Assembly (NCBI GenBank): GCA_019638235.1
Contig: JAHBUE010000001.1
Location: 1,846,492-1,910,491, forward strand
Length of the DNA stretch: 64,000 nucleotides
Direction: 5' to 3'
DNA from: Cyclobacteriaceae bacterium
GTDB lineage: Bacteria; Bacteroidota; Bacteroidia; Cytophagales; Cyclobacteriaceae
The stretch's first letter is position 1. Each line of letters opens with the position of its first letter. This document shows positions 17,636-27,497 of the stretch, piece after piece. The notes below the pieces were generated by a model. It was not told the origin of the DNA, ran no database searches, and saw nothing but the letters and a program-made list of their open reading frames with translations. The position numbers and the translations under genes are program-made.

Positions 17636-18172
17636 TTATGAATGCGGCCTGAATGGTTTAATGACCTCTTCATTGCATTCGATGAAAGGCCCTTCCAGCA
17701 GATCAATACAGTAGGGAACTGCCGGGAAAATAACATTCAGGCACTGCCGGATGGCCTTAGGCTTCCCCGGAAGGTTCAAAATTAGGCATTTTTTACGAAT
17801 TCCGGCTGTTTGCCTCGAAAGGATGGCCGTAGGCACGTATTTCAGGCTTTCCATTCGCATCAGCTCGCCAAAACCGGGCATCATTTTATCGCAAACAGCT
17901 TCAGTGGCTTCGGGGGTAACATCGCGTTTTGCAGGGCCGGTTCCGCCACAGGTTACGATCAGGCAGCAACCTTTTTCGTCAACCATGTTGATTAATGTTT
18001 GTTCAATCAAGGGTTGCTCATCGGGGATTATCGCGTACTCTTTTTCCCACGTACTTTTTATGTATTCATTCAGCACTGTTACGATTTCCTTGCCCGGCAA
18101 GTCTTCATAAACACCCTGACTTGCCCGGTCGCTGATGTTTACAATCCCGATACGAATTACATCGCTGCTCAT
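17636..18172 (-). CDS. MoaB/Mog-type molybdopterin adenylyltransferase
   Basis: Adenylylates molybdopterin as the step before molybdenum insertion. The motifs RIGIVNISDRASQG (N-terminal) and VTCGGTGPAKRDVTPEAT (MPT-binding and Mg site) are diagnostic, and GELMR follows as usual. The protein has 178 aa, the normal size. No other molybdenum-cofactor gene is in the window. Its ATG overlaps the stop of the TrhO gene (TAATG), so translation is probably coupled. Mog and MoaB cannot be separated with certainty by sequence alone. Confidence 0.92.
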   Translation of the reverse strand: MSSDVIRIGIVNISDRASQGVYEDLPGKEIVTVLNEYIKSTWEKEYAIIPDEQPLIEQTLINMVDEKGCCLIVTCGGTGPAKRDVTPEATEAVCDKMMPGFGELMRMESLKYVPTAILSRQTAGIRKKCLILNLPGKPKAIRQCLNVIFPAVPYCIDLLEGPFIECNEEVIKPFRPHS

Positions 18173-19218
18173 TAAGCCGAAACGGTTTTAACTTTCAGGC
18201 CAAGTTTTTCGGAACGGCCTTTTTTGAAAACCTGTCTGCCTTTGTTAATGCCTTTACGGATGGCTTTTTGTTTTTCTTCAGGGAGTGTTAAAATTTCAGC
18301 ACATTCGGTTGAGCAACATTCATTATACTTTTCAGCGCAGGCCTTGCATTGAATAAACAGAAGATGACAGCCGTCATTTTTACAATTGGTGTGGTCATCG
18401 CAAGGCGCACCACACTGATGGCACGTACTTATAATGTCGTCTGAAATGCGTTCGCCCAGACGTTCGTCAAATACAAAGTTTTTCCCGATGAATTTGTTTT
18501 CGAGGTTTTGCGCTTTTGCGTCCTGCGCGTATTTGATAATGCCGCCCTCTAACTGAAATACATTTTTAAAGCCAATGTGTTTCATCCACGCGCTTGCTTT
18601 CTCGCAGCGAATACCGCCCGTGCAGTACATCAACAGGTTTTTGTCTTTCTGATCGGCCATCAGGTTTTCAACTACCTGGAGTTCTTCCCGAAAGGTATCT
18701 ACATCGGGGCATATTGCATTTTTAAAATGCCCGACTTCGCTTTCGTAATGGTTGCGCATATCAACGATTACCGTGTTCGGGTCATCGGCCAGCTTGTTAA
18801 ACGCTTCGGCATTTACGTGCGTGCCGCAGTTGGTTACATCAAACGAGCTATCGTCAAGTCCATCGGCTACAATTTTTTTACGAACCAATATCTTGAGTTT
18901 AAAGAACGATTTGCCGTTATCGTCCACGGCAATATTCAGCCTCACGTTGTTCAAAAATGAAATGCTGTATAATTCTTTCCTAAACGCCTCAAGGTTTTCG
19001 GTAGGTACGCTGATTTGTGCATTGATGCCCTCGTTCGCCACGTAAATGCGCCCTAAAATGCCCAGGTTATCTAACTGCCTGTACAAATCATTGCGGAACT
19101 GCGTGGGGTCTGAAATGTGATGATATTTGTAAAATGAGATAGTAGTGCGGGCTAATTTCCCGGTTTGAGCAAGTTTCTCCTTGAGCACCTTGCCCTCAAT
19201 TTTGTTGAATAATTGCAT
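18172..19218 (-). CDS. trhO: tRNA uridine(34) hydroxylase, rhodanese family
   Basis: Oxygen-dependent hydroxylase that makes 5-hydroxyuridine at the tRNA wobble position. The order is an N-terminal acylphosphatase-like domain (about residues 25-110), a rhodanese domain (about 130-230) with the active-site cysteine in [12 protein letters not shown], and a C-terminal cysteine-rich part with several CxxC pairs that probably binds zinc. The length of 348 aa matches Bacteroidota members. It is the first gene of a two-gene unit with the molybdopterin gene. Confidence 0.93.
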   Translation of the reverse strand: MQLFNKIEGKVLKEKLAQTGKLARTTISFYKYHHISDPTQFRNDLYRQLDNLGILGRIYVANEGINAQISVPTENLEAFRKELYSISFLNNVRLNIAVDDNGKSFFKLKILVRKKIVADGLDDSSFDVTNCGTHVNAEAFNKLADDPNTVIVDMRNHYESEVGHFKNAICPDVDTFREELQVVENLMADQKDKNLLMYCTGGIRCEKASAWMKHIGFKNVFQLEGGIIKYAQDAKAQNLENKFIGKNFVFDERLGERISDDIISTCHQCGAPCDDHTNCKNDGCHLLFIQCKACAEKYNECCSTECAEILTLPEEKQKAIRKGINKGRQVFKKGRSEKLGLKVKTVSA

Positions 19219-19299
19219 GTGTATTACCGTCTTTTACAGGAAAACGTAATATGGCTGCAAATATACGGCAATTTTAGAAATGTGGGGTAGGGCTATTGA

Positions 19300-19920
19300 C
19301 TACTCCGGACGAGGCTTGAGTTCTCCGCGTACAAGCTGGTTATACTGATCGCAGGTAAGTAAGCCGTGCTTGTCGCAATAGCTGCACGTTTTGTATTCGT
19401 TGCCAAAGGCGCCTTTTTTAACGATTACCGTTGTGCCTTTGCACACCGGGCATATTACTTTGCCGGTAGGCCCGCAATCAATATCGTAATTTTGTGATAG
19501 TACCTGCTGGGCTTTTGCTGCTTCGCGCGATCGTTCGTTCAGCACTTCAACCTCTGCCCGTTTTAGTAAGCTAACGGCTTCTTCATAGTGTTGTCCGGTT
19601 GTTCCTTTTAGCTGAATGTATTTGTTCAGCCAGTCGGTACTTTGTTTGAATTTATTAAGATAGAATGAGTTTTTTCCAAAATAAAAAGTGAGATCGGACG
19701 GAACGCCTTTTATGTTGTTCAGCACATGGATAAATTTTTCATCTGCTTCGGCATACATACCCTCATCCATTTCTTTCACGGCTTCATCCATAGTGCGCAG
19801 CAAGGCCGCTCTACGCGATTGCTCCTGTTCTACCCGATACTGTTGTGCTGCTTCGCGGTCGCCTTGTGCAACTGCTGTAATACATAGTATTGAAAAGAGA
19901 AAAGTGAAAAATTGTTTCAT
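19300..19920 (-). CDS. Secreted protein with zinc-ribbon-like cysteine motif
   Basis: A 206-aa protein with a signal peptide (residues 1-18, ending VAQ) and a helical TPR-like central part. Near the C-terminus CPVCKGTTVIV and KTCSYCDKHGLLTC give three CxxC-like pairs similar to the DnaJ central zinc finger. No enzymatic function is recognised. It begins 4 bp after the ACMSD-like gene ends, so the two are likely co-transcribed, although one is exported and the other is cytoplasmic. Confidence 0.75.
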   Translation of the reverse strand: MKQFFTFLFSILCITAVAQGDREAAQQYRVEQEQSRRAALLRTMDEAVKEMDEGMYAEADEKFIHVLNNIKGVPSDLTFYFGKNSFYLNKFKQSTDWLNKYIQLKGTTGQHYEEAVSLLKRAEVEVLNERSREAAKAQQVLSQNYDIDCGPTGKVICPVCKGTTVIVKKGAFGNEYKTCSYCDKHGLLTCDQYNQLVRGELKPRPE

Positions 19921-19924
19921 GCCC

Positions 19925-20932
19925 TTACTTAAATCGTTCTTCAGACACGCCCAACCATTCGAGCGCGGCCTTGTAAAATATATCTTCTTTAACGGAAGTG
20001 TCTAACGTCATGTCTTCAATAAACCTGCCAATTTCCAAATCGCCAAGCGGAAAAGGATAATCGGAACCTAACACAACTTTTTTTGACCCAACCATCTTCA
20101 ACACATATTCCAACATAACCGGATCGTGTGTTATGCTGTCAACCCAAAACTTGCCTAAATAGTTGCGCGGGTTTACAGGGTTATCCATCGCAACCAAATC
20201 GGGCCGGCAGTTAAAGCCGTGTTCAATCCGCCCCAGCGTGGCGAGGAACGAACCGCCCGCATGCGAGAACATAACGCGCAGGTTGGGAAGTTTTTCAAAA
20301 ATGCCACTGAACAGCATGGAACAAATCGCGCGGGTTGTTTCGGCAGGCATGCCTACTAACCACGGAAGCCAATAGCGCTGCATATCTTTTTGCCCCATCA
20401 TATTCCAGGGGTGCACCATAACGGCCATGCCCAATTTTTCGCACGCTTCAAAAATCGGAAAGAAGCGGTCTTCATTCAGGTTCAAATCGTTAATGTTCGA
20501 GCCGATTTGTATGCCTTGCAATCCTATTTTTTTACAGCGTTCAAGTTCCTGCACGGCCAATTCGGTATCCTGCATGGGCAATGTGGCAAGACCGAGATAA
20601 TGTTTAGGATGTGTTTCTATTAATTCGGCAATGTGGTCATTCAGGAATTGCGATAAGTCGAGGCAATCTAACGGCTTGGCCCAGTAAGAAAACATAACCG
20701 GAATGGTGCAGACTACCTGAACCTGCGTGTTGAACGTGGCGTATTCATCGATGCGTAATTTCGGGTTCCAGGCGTTTTCTTTTATTTCGCGGAAAAACTG
20801 ATTGCCCCGCATCATTTTAGCAAAGCCTTTTTTGTGGTGCTGCAAATAAATAAAGTCGCCATACCCGAATTTTTCACTCCAGTTGGGGAGTTTTTTTGGG
20901 ATGATGTGGGTATGGGTATCGATTTTCAGCAT
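19925..20932 (-). CDS. Amidohydrolase, ACMSD-like decarboxylase
   Basis: A 335-aa TIM-barrel metalloenzyme. DTHTHIIP at the N-terminus supplies the first two metal histidines. VMVHPWNMMG and FSHAGGSF carry further metal and catalytic histidines, and LGSDYPFPLG carries the final aspartate. HPWNMMG is characteristic of aminocarboxymuconate-semialdehyde decarboxylase (ACMSD), an enzyme of tryptophan and 3-hydroxyanthranilate breakdown. I start at the ATG at 20932; an upstream TTG at 20947 would add five residues. No other kynurenine-pathway gene is present, so the exact substrate is uncertain. Confidence 0.88.
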   Translation of the reverse strand: MLKIDTHTHIIPKKLPNWSEKFGYGDFIYLQHHKKGFAKMMRGNQFFREIKENAWNPKLRIDEYATFNTQVQVVCTIPVMFSYWAKPLDCLDLSQFLNDHIAELIETHPKHYLGLATLPMQDTELAVQELERCKKIGLQGIQIGSNINDLNLNEDRFFPIFEACEKLGMAVMVHPWNMMGQKDMQRYWLPWLVGMPAETTRAICSMLFSGIFEKLPNLRVMFSHAGGSFLATLGRIEHGFNCRPDLVAMDNPVNPRNYLGKFWVDSITHDPVMLEYVLKMVGSKKVVLGSDYPFPLGDLEIGRFIEDMTLDTSVKEDIFYKAALEWLGVSEERFK

Positions 20933-21001
20933 GGATTGTTTCAGCAATCCTGCAATATCGGGGATTTTTGAGTTAGTGTGAAGAATAAGGAGCGAAGATT
21001 A

Positions 21002-21667
21002 TTATTCTTCATCCCATTGCACACTCTCGCGTAGTGTTCGCTCATCATAGCTTACCCCATACTGATCCAGCACCTCCTGGGGCACACCGTCCCAGCGATT
21101 GGGTGTGTTACCGGCATAGCCTAAGTCTTTTAATCCCATTTTACTGGTAAAGAACCCGGTGGCGGTTAAATCGCGCAATAAGTTGAAAAAGGTTACTCCT
21201 TGTTTCATTTCGGGTTTGGCTGTTGAAGGATAGGCGATAGCCTCTACCAAAGCCAGTTGCTCCTGTTCAGAACAAGTAATAAAAGTTTTGTTGTGTTGTT
21301 TCAGACAATGAACATCTACCCATTTTAACCCGCCCCTAAGCGGAAGTTGATGGCGCGGCATATCTTTTACAATAAATTCGATGAAGTCGTGCACACCTGC
21401 TTCGGTAGCGCTACCGCTTACGTCATCTTTGGGTATGATAATATCTATTAATACTTTGATGGTATTCATTTCATGCTCATCAAAGAATCTATCGGCCATT
21501 AGCTTTTCATCGCGAACCTGTTCAAATGGATGCCGGTCAATTGAACTCACTCCCGGAGAGGAAGTTGTAGTAGCTTCTGTTTTTTTATCTGTATCGCATG
21601 ATTGCAACAGTACGCCTGATGAAATAGCGGTTAGTGCAATGGCTTTTAGTGAATCTCTTCTTTTCAT
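21002..21667 (-). CDS. Gluconate 2-dehydrogenase subunit 3-like protein, exported
   Basis: A 221-aa protein with a twin-arginine-like start (MKRRDSLK), a hydrophobic stretch and the lipobox-like LLQSC. It is therefore probably exported folded and perhaps lipid-anchored. Family motifs include ETEIIKVLIDIIIP-type helix packing and a C-terminal region with MGLKDLGYAGN. The family is the small subunit partner of GMC-type oxidoreductases and helps their export. It lies 44 bp downstream of such an oxidoreductase, which supports the assignment. Confidence 0.9.
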   Translation of the reverse strand: MKRRDSLKAIALTAISSGVLLQSCDTDKKTEATTTSSPGVSSIDRHPFEQVRDEKLMADRFFDEHEMNTIKVLIDIIIPKDDVSGSATEAGVHDFIEFIVKDMPRHQLPLRGGLKWVDVHCLKQHNKTFITCSEQEQLALVEAIAYPSTAKPEMKQGVTFFNLLRDLTATGFFTSKMGLKDLGYAGNTPNRWDGVPQEVLDQYGVSYDERTLRESVQWDEE

Positions 21668-21711
21668 TTTTTTATGTATTTATTGTATTTGGATGCAAAA
21701 TTTTGCATCCG

Positions 21712-23451
21712 TTACAAGTTTTGTGATTTAAACTGCTCAATAATATAATCAGATGCCCGCCACGATAGCGCCAATATCGTCCATGTCGGGTTTTTATCTG
21801 CCTGCGATACAAACGGCCCGCCATCTACTACAAAAACATTTTTACAATCGTGTGCCTGGTTGAATTTGTTAACAACAGAGCGTTTCGGGTCGTTGCCCAT
21901 GCGGGTTGTGCCTACCTCGTGAATAATTCTTCCGGGCGCTTCAAGCCCGTAATTCGTTTCCGGGCCTGCAATTCCCCAGGTAATTACAGCACCCATGTTG
22001 TGCATCATCTCCTGGAAAGTTTCCTGCATGTGTTTGGCCTGTTTGATTTCGTAATCGCTCCATTTATAATTGAAGCGAAGCACCGGTATTCCATATTTAT
22101 CCACCACGCCATTGGGGTCGATTTCGCAATAGTTGCTTTCTAATGCAATGGCTTCACCGCGTCCGGCCATGCCAACATTGGCGCCCCAATAATACCGGTA
22201 ATCGTCTTTCAACGCTGCGCCATAGCCCCCGCCTGTTTTTTGATTTCCATTCCTGTCGGGGAAACGCCCGTTCAAACCTTGTATGCCAAAACCAAAACCA
22301 TAGCCCGGCATACCCATGCCGCCCCAGTATTCAATGTGATAGCCTCTGGGGAAATTGAGTTTTTTATTATCCAACCACCAGGGCGTGTACACGTGCATAC
22401 CGCCAACGCCATCTTCATTGTAACGTTTGCGACCAAAAAGTTTTGGAAGAACACCACCAATAGCGGCTCCTGTTGAATCGTGCAGGTATTTTCCTACCAC
22501 GTTGCTTGAGTTGCCCAACCCGTTCGGGTGTGCTTTCGATTTAGAGTTCAGCATTAACCTTGCCGACTCGCACGCACTCGCTGCCAACACAACAACTTTT
22601 GCTTTTATTTGGTATTCCTGCATATCGCCTGTTGCCACATACGATACGCCCGTAGCTTTCCCGCGTTCATCGGTCAGAACTTCACGCACCATAGCGTTAA
22701 CGATTACATCGAGGTTGTTGGTTTTTGTGGCAGGTTTAATCAGGCATGATGAGGATGAGAAATCGCCATACACCGTACAACCGCGATTACATTGTGCGCA
22801 GTAAAAGCATTCGCCCCTGTCTTCGTTAATTTTTTTTGTAAGAATAGATAATCGCGAAGGTATTACCGGGATGCGTTGTTTTGTTGCCGCCTCTTTAATG
22901 AATAGCTCATGAAGCCGGGGCTTTGGGGGCGGAAGAAATTTTCCATCGGGTTCGTTAGGTATGCCTTCCTTGCTTCCGAACACGCCAATGAGTTCATCAA
23001 CTTTATCGTAATAAGGTGCAACATCATCATAACCGATAGGCCAGTCATCGCCTAAGCCATCATGACTTTTGCCTTTAAAATCTTTCGGGCCGAAGCGCAA
23101 CGAAATTCTGCCCCAGTGGTTTGTTCTTCCGCCAAGCATACGCGAACGAAACCAGTCGAATTGTGTTCCCGGAACTTTCGTGTAAGGCTCGCCCTCCATT
23201 TCCCAGCCTCCATAGGCGGCATCAAAATCCCCGAAAGGGCGAAAGGTTGTGCCCGCGCCTCTTCGTGGCGATTCCCACGGCCATTTTAATTGTGTTACGT
23301 TCTTTGCCGGGTCGTACCAGGGACCAGCCTCTAATACCACAACTTTTAACCCGGCTTGCGTGAGCACATACGCAGCCATACCCCCACCTGCACCGGAGCC
23401 CACAATGCAGACATCGTACTGGTTACTGCTCTCTTTAATCTGAAAAGGCAT
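21712..23451 (-). CDS. GMC-family flavoprotein oxidoreductase
   Basis: A 579-aa FAD-dependent dehydrogenase of sugars or sugar alcohols. The dinucleotide-binding loop [14 protein letters not shown] is at residues 17-30. GGRTNHWGR follows near residue 110 and a cysteine cluster [11 protein letters not shown] lies near 220. The C-terminal motif [18 protein letters not shown] carries the active-site asparagine region. It has no signal peptide of its own and probably travels with the Tat-type subunit 3 encoded downstream. The substrate is not predictable; gluconate, glucoside and related sugars are oxidised by relatives. Confidence 0.93.
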   Translation of the reverse strand: MPFQIKESSNQYDVCIVGSGAGGGMAAYVLTQAGLKVVVLEAGPWYDPAKNVTQLKWPWESPRRGAGTTFRPFGDFDAAYGGWEMEGEPYTKVPGTQFDWFRSRMLGGRTNHWGRISLRFGPKDFKGKSHDGLGDDWPIGYDDVAPYYDKVDELIGVFGSKEGIPNEPDGKFLPPPKPRLHELFIKEAATKQRIPVIPSRLSILTKKINEDRGECFYCAQCNRGCTVYGDFSSSSCLIKPATKTNNLDVIVNAMVREVLTDERGKATGVSYVATGDMQEYQIKAKVVVLAASACESARLMLNSKSKAHPNGLGNSSNVVGKYLHDSTGAAIGGVLPKLFGRKRYNEDGVGGMHVYTPWWLDNKKLNFPRGYHIEYWGGMGMPGYGFGFGIQGLNGRFPDRNGNQKTGGGYGAALKDDYRYYWGANVGMAGRGEAIALESNYCEIDPNGVVDKYGIPVLRFNYKWSDYEIKQAKHMQETFQEMMHNMGAVITWGIAGPETNYGLEAPGRIIHEVGTTRMGNDPKRSVVNKFNQAHDCKNVFVVDGGPFVSQADKNPTWTILALSWRASDYIIEQFKSQNL

Positions 23452-23531
23452 AAATTGATTTTTTATGATTCGATAAATGTAGAATTTTCTTTTAAGTTTA
23501 AAAACCGATTATTGCAGAATTACACGATACT

Positions 23532-24917
23532 ATGACAAGATACATTTACGCGCTGATTTTCCTCGCCTCATGTGTTGCTTCGCCTACGCAGCCCGAACCC
23601 TACGGAGCCACACCCACGCAAAGTCAGTTAACTTGGCATGAGCTGGAGTATTATATGTTTATTCACTTCGGCCCCAATACGTTTACCAACGTGGAGTGGG
23701 GGCTTGGCAATGAAGACCCGCAAATTTTTAACCCAACACAATTAGACTGCCGGCAATGGGCGGCCACCGCAAGACAGGCCGGCATGAAAGGAATAATCAT
23801 TACGGCCAAACACCATGACGGCTTTTGTTTGTGGCCGAGTACATACAGTACGCATACCGTTCGCGAAAGCGCCTGGAAAAACGGAGAAGGCGATGTGCTA
23901 AAAGAATTATCTGAAGCATGTCGCGAATACGGATTGAAGTTTGGCGTTTATCTTTCTCCGTGGGATAGAAACCACCCCGAATACGGAACACCGCAATACA
24001 ACGAGGTGTTTGTAAATACGCTTGAAGAAGTGTTAACCAATTATGGTGAAATTTTTGAACAGTGGTTTGATGGAGCGAACGGAGAAGGGTCAAATGGAAA
24101 AAAGCAAGAATACGATTGGCAACTTTTCAACAACACGGTTTACAAGCATCAGCCGAATGCCATTATCTTCAGCGATGCCGGCCCCGGATGCCGTTGGGTT
24201 GGTAATGAAAATGGTTTTGTAGGATTAACCAACTGGAATACACTTAATATTGAAAACCTTTATCCCGGTTTCCCGGATTATCACGAACTCACCGAAGGGC
24301 ATGAAGACGGCACGCATTGGGTTCCGGGCGAGTGCGATGTGTCCATCCGCCCCGGTTGGTTTTACAGCCCCGATACAGACGACAAAGTGAAAAGCGTGGA
24401 ACAGTTGCGGGAGATATATTTTAGCTCCATTGGTCGTGGAGCTAATTTATTGCTGAATGTGCCGGTTGACAGGAGAGGGCTGATACCGGCAGGGGATTCG
24501 CTGCGGCTGATGGAGTTCAGGCAGGAGATAGAGAACACGTTTAAAAACAAGCTGGATAAACCTTCGCGCATCACTGCCTCTTCTCAATTAAAAAATTACC
24601 CGGTTGAAAATTTACTTGATGAGGAGTTGAGCACCCTATGGGCGGCAACTGAAAATCAGTCGTGGGTTGTATTGGAATATGACGAAGCGGTAACGTTCAA
24701 TTTGTTGGTGTTGCAGGAAGGCATTGCCTACGGCCAGCGCATAAAAGAATTTGCTGTTGAGGTGTGGGATGATAACGCTTACCGCGAAATAGCCCGGCAA
24801 ACTACCATTGGCTATAAACGCATACTGGAACTTGACGAAACCACCACTACAAAAATCCGCATCAGCATATTAAACAGCAAAGCACCTGCGGTGTTAGCGG
24901 GGGTTGGGGTGTATTAA
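23532..24917 (+). CDS. Alpha-L-fucosidase, GH29, lipoprotein
   Basis: A 461-aa enzyme that removes alpha-linked fucose. The N-terminus has a lipobox-like FLASC at residues 11-15, so it is probably anchored outside the cytoplasm. The GH29 barrel includes IITAKHHDGFCLWPS and the catalytic nucleophile aspartate in EQWFDGANGEG. A C-terminal F5/8-type carbohydrate-binding-like domain (about residues 340-461) ends in APAVLAGVGVY. Its last roughly 45 bp recur at 26262-26306 downstream of the next gene. It faces the GMC gene divergently. Confidence 0.93.
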   Translation: MTRYIYALIFLASCVASPTQPEPYGATPTQSQLTWHELEYYMFIHFGPNTFTNVEWGLGNEDPQIFNPTQLDCRQWAATARQAGMKGIIITAKHHDGFCLWPSTYSTHTVRESAWKNGEGDVLKELSEACREYGLKFGVYLSPWDRNHPEYGTPQYNEVFVNTLEEVLTNYGEIFEQWFDGANGEGSNGKKQEYDWQLFNNTVYKHQPNAIIFSDAGPGCRWVGNENGFVGLTNWNTLNIENLYPGFPDYHELTEGHEDGTHWVPGECDVSIRPGWFYSPDTDDKVKSVEQLREIYFSSIGRGANLLLNVPVDRRGLIPAGDSLRLMEFRQEIENTFKNKLDKPSRITASSQLKNYPVENLLDEELSTLWAATENQSWVVLEYDEAVTFNLLVLQEGIAYGQRIKEFAVEVWDDNAYREIARQTTIGYKRILELDETTTTKIRISILNSKAPAVLAGVGVY

Positions 24918-24947
24918 GTGGACTGCAAGTCAACAACTGTCTATTGA

Positions 24948-26150
24948 TTATTTTTCAAGTAGCCATTTTATAGCATTCCTGCATACAATACCATCATAAA
25001 CAGGTTCTTCGGGATCAAGACTGATAATGGTTTTAGGATTGTGGTCTTTAATGGAATTAAGCGCGGCAAGTTCGCGATTACGTGTGTTTTCATCGCGCAT
25101 ACTTACGGTTACCTGGTAGTATTGTATGTAGCCTTGTTTATTTTTTACAACAAAATCAATTTCGTTTTTGTTACTTTTTCCAATCCAAACGGTATTTCCT
25201 CTTCTTAAAAGTTCAAAATAAACAATATTCTCAAGCAGATGACCGGTATCCTGCAATTGTGTGCGTCCCAGTAAAACATTTCTAAACCCGGTATCCGCGA
25301 TATATTGTTTTCCATTGGTTTTAAGTATGTTTTTGCCTTTAATATCAAAACGCTGAACGGGATAAAATACAAAACTGTCGTTCAAAACCGAGATATAGCG
25401 GGTAATGGTTTTATCATCAATTTCGACTTTTAAATTTTTAAATGCTTTGGCAATACTGTTTGAAGAAACAGAACTGCCTATACTGTCTGCCAAAAAACGG
25501 GTTACGTCATTAAACGATTTATCGTTGTAAATTTTATTTCTTGTTTTGATGTCTTTTTCAATAATCGTGGTCAATAGTCCGTTCAGATAATTGACATAGG
25601 AATTAAAATCTATCTTTTTTAATTCTAATGCTTGGGGTAGTCCGCCTGTTTGAATGTAATCGGCAAGATTTATTTCGTTTGCATTTGTTATGCCGAGGTA
25701 TTCAACGTATTCGGCAAACGAAAATGGATACATGTTGATAGCAATAGAACGCCCCGTAAGGATAGTGGCCAGTTCACCCGATAGCAAATATGCGTTTGAA
25801 CCCGTTACATACACATCGGTGTTTTTGAGCAAATGCAATCCGTCTAATAGTCGCTCAAAATTATCTATCATTTGGATTTCGTCTAAAAACACATAATTCA
25901 TTGTGTTGCTAACCAGTTTTCGCTTGATATGGTCGTAAAACTTTTTCCAGTCGTCAAAGCCCGAGTAATCGGGGTTTTCGAGATTATATGTTTGTGTGCA
26001 TTTGCCTGGAATGCCTACGTTTAGCAATTCCTGTCGAAATTGTTCGAGCAAGGTTGACTTACCACTTCTCCGTAGCCCCGTAACCACTTTTATGAGCTGA
26101 ACGTCTTTCAGTAATTGCAACTGTCGTAAATATGTTTCTCGCTGTATCAC
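24948..26150 (-). CDS. ATP-binding protein, AAA_14/DUF4143 family
   Basis: A 400-aa P-loop ATPase. The Walker A motif is GLRRSGKSTLL, the Walker B region is NYVFLDEIQMI, and VTGSNAYLL is sensor-like. The C-terminal DUF4143 part contains LLENIVYFELLRRG and EIDFVVKN, a nuclease-like E...EIDFV pattern seen in this family. Start codon GTG. Such ATPases are widespread in mobile and accessory regions but have no agreed function. It is flanked by two copies of the fucosidase tail, which suggests it was inserted between duplicated fucosidase sequences. Confidence 0.9.
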   Translation of the reverse strand: MIQRETYLRQLQLLKDVQLIKVVTGLRRSGKSTLLEQFRQELLNVGIPGKCTQTYNLENPDYSGFDDWKKFYDHIKRKLVSNTMNYVFLDEIQMIDNFERLLDGLHLLKNTDVYVTGSNAYLLSGELATILTGRSIAINMYPFSFAEYVEYLGITNANEINLADYIQTGGLPQALELKKIDFNSYVNYLNGLLTTIIEKDIKTRNKIYNDKSFNDVTRFLADSIGSSVSSNSIAKAFKNLKVEIDDKTITRYISVLNDSFVFYPVQRFDIKGKNILKTNGKQYIADTGFRNVLLGRTQLQDTGHLLENIVYFELLRRGNTVWIGKSNKNEIDFVVKNKQGYIQYYQVTVSMRDENTRNRELAALNSIKDHNPKTIISLDPEEPVYDGIVCRNAIKWLLEK

Positions 26151-26229
26151 AATAATTTATGAAATTTAACATTTCCGAAAACTTTGTAAAAATATGATTT
26201 TTTCGGAAATTTAAAAGCTATCTGAACTT

Positions 26230-26306
26230 TTATAATGACTGCGAAACCCATCAGGATATTGGACAGCAAAGCGCCTGTGGTGTTAGCGGGGGTTGGAGTG
26301 TATTAA
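26230..26306 (+). pseudogene. Remnant of a second fucosidase 3' end
   Basis: Reading forward, this stretch encodes IRILDSKAPVVLAGVGVY and then a stop. It matches the last residues of the GH29 enzyme at 24917 (SILNSKAPAVLAGVGVY). Nucleotide differences between the copies are mostly synonymous. No upstream coding part of the second copy remains, so it is a fragment of a former paralogue or of a duplicated end. Confidence 0.75.
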
Positions 26307-26316
26307 TTGTAGATCC

Positions 26317-27144
26317 TTAATTGCTATTTAGCCCAAAAGAATTAGTTCCAAGTTTGTTTTTGAAAAGCCGTTCCTTTTCAATCGCTTGGTCAGTTGTTAT
26401 TGTCTTTGGTAAAATCATTAGAATTGAAAACTGGAAGTTCGTTGCATAATCTTTTTTGCTGGCTATCAGTTCTCTCAATTGCTTATTGCCTCCGTGTCCG
26501 TTTGTTGATACATAAGAGTTCCACCGTCCCCAAAATCCGTCTTCTCCGTAAGCCGAACCTACATAGAGTTTACCTGTCTTTGTGTCGCTTATCAGATATA
26601 CTCCTTTCGCTGCTGAAAGCATTCTTTTCCAATCACTATACCCATTCGTTATAATTTCCTTTAATTCACTAAAATCTAATATGAAGTCGGTATAGTCTGT
26701 GAAATGTTTATAATGAAGCCCCGGATGAATTTCAATAACCTCCATTTCGTTTTTAATCCATTGATGCCATGAAATCGCGTTACTCCATTTTATGATAACT
26801 CTTTCTTTTAAGTCATCGAAATTTTTCATTTCTTCAAAGTCATATTCGATGTCATGTGGATTACCTATAACACTTATTTGAGTCTTAGGTAGTTTTCTGC
26901 AACGTAAAACTTTGTAAACCCCAACAAATCTTGACAGAAGTCCTTCTTCCCCAATAAATGAAACAATGAAATCAACACCACTAAAAACTTCTTTAGCTTG
27001 CTGCTGCTGGTATTTTAAGAATAACTCCTTGTTAGTTCGGTAAGCATTGTAGAGGTCTATTCTTGAGTCTTTATGTCTAACAAGCTTTACTTTTGATTGT
27101 TTGTCAAGTCCGCGATTGAATAATAATTCTTGTATTGTTATCAT
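26317..27144 (-). CDS. GIY-YIG domain protein
   Basis: A 275-aa protein whose C-terminal third (about residues 180-275) is a GIY-YIG nuclease domain. KGVYLISDTKTGKLYVGSAYG carries the two Y-containing strands and RWNSY carries the conserved arginine. The N-terminal 170 residues are an unrecognised domain, probably for substrate recognition. Gene composition is A+T-rich. It lies between the fucosidase remnant and yidD, in an accessory patch that also holds the DUF4143 ATPase. Function is unknown; such stand-alone proteins may act in DNA repair, mobility or defence. Confidence 0.85.
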   Translation of the reverse strand: MITIQELLFNRGLDKQSKVKLVRHKDSRIDLYNAYRTNKELFLKYQQQQAKEVFSGVDFIVSFIGEEGLLSRFVGVYKVLRCRKLPKTQISVIGNPHDIEYDFEEMKNFDDLKERVIIKWSNAISWHQWIKNEMEVIEIHPGLHYKHFTDYTDFILDFSELKEIITNGYSDWKRMLSAAKGVYLISDTKTGKLYVGSAYGEDGFWGRWNSYVSTNGHGGNKQLRELIASKKDYATNFQFSILMILPKTITTDQAIEKERLFKNKLGTNSFGLNSN

Positions 27145-27188
27145 TAGAAATCAGTTTGCCTTTCTCTATTGAGGGCAGTTTATCCAGA

Positions 27189-27413
27189 TTATTTTTCCTT
27201 TTTCGGCACCGGATCATACCCACTTGTTCCCCACGGATGGCAACGCGCAATGCGTTTCATGCCAAGCCATGTTCCTTTTATAATGCCCCATTCATTTATT
27301 GCCTCAATGGTGTATTGCGAACACGATGGCGTATGCCGACAATGCGCACCCAACAACGGAGAAATGCTAAGTTGGTAGAAGCGGATGGGGAGGATGAAAA
27401 TCTTTTTTAACAT
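27189..27413 (-). CDS. yidD: Membrane protein insertion efficiency factor YidD
   Basis: A 74-aa protein covering the whole YidD family: an amphipathic N-terminus [11 protein letters not shown], the cysteine motif [10 protein letters not shown], and ARCHPWG with the conserved third cysteine. It assists insertion of inner-membrane proteins through YidC. It is usually near rnpA and oxaA, but here it stands alone next to cysS, as in many Bacteroidota. Confidence 0.95.
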   Translation of the reverse strand: MLKKIFILPIRFYQLSISPLLGAHCRHTPSCSQYTIEAINEWGIIKGTWLGMKRIARCHPWGTSGYDPVPKKEK

Positions 27414-27425
27414 TTCGGGTTACGA

Positions 27426-27477
27426 GATACGAGGTTCGAGGTACGCCTTTCGGGTTGCGTGCCGCGAACCTCGTATC
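27426..27477. repeat. 13-bp perfect inverted repeat between yidD and cysS
   Basis: gatacgaggttcg (27426-27438) and cgaacctcgtatc (27465-27477) are perfectly complementary around a 26-bp spacer. Surrounding words (cgggttacg, aacccgtat) resemble the intergenic repeats at 41300 and 44868. It may work as a terminator for cysS transcripts. Confidence 0.6.
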
Positions 27478-27497
27478 CTGGAACACGGAACCCGTAT

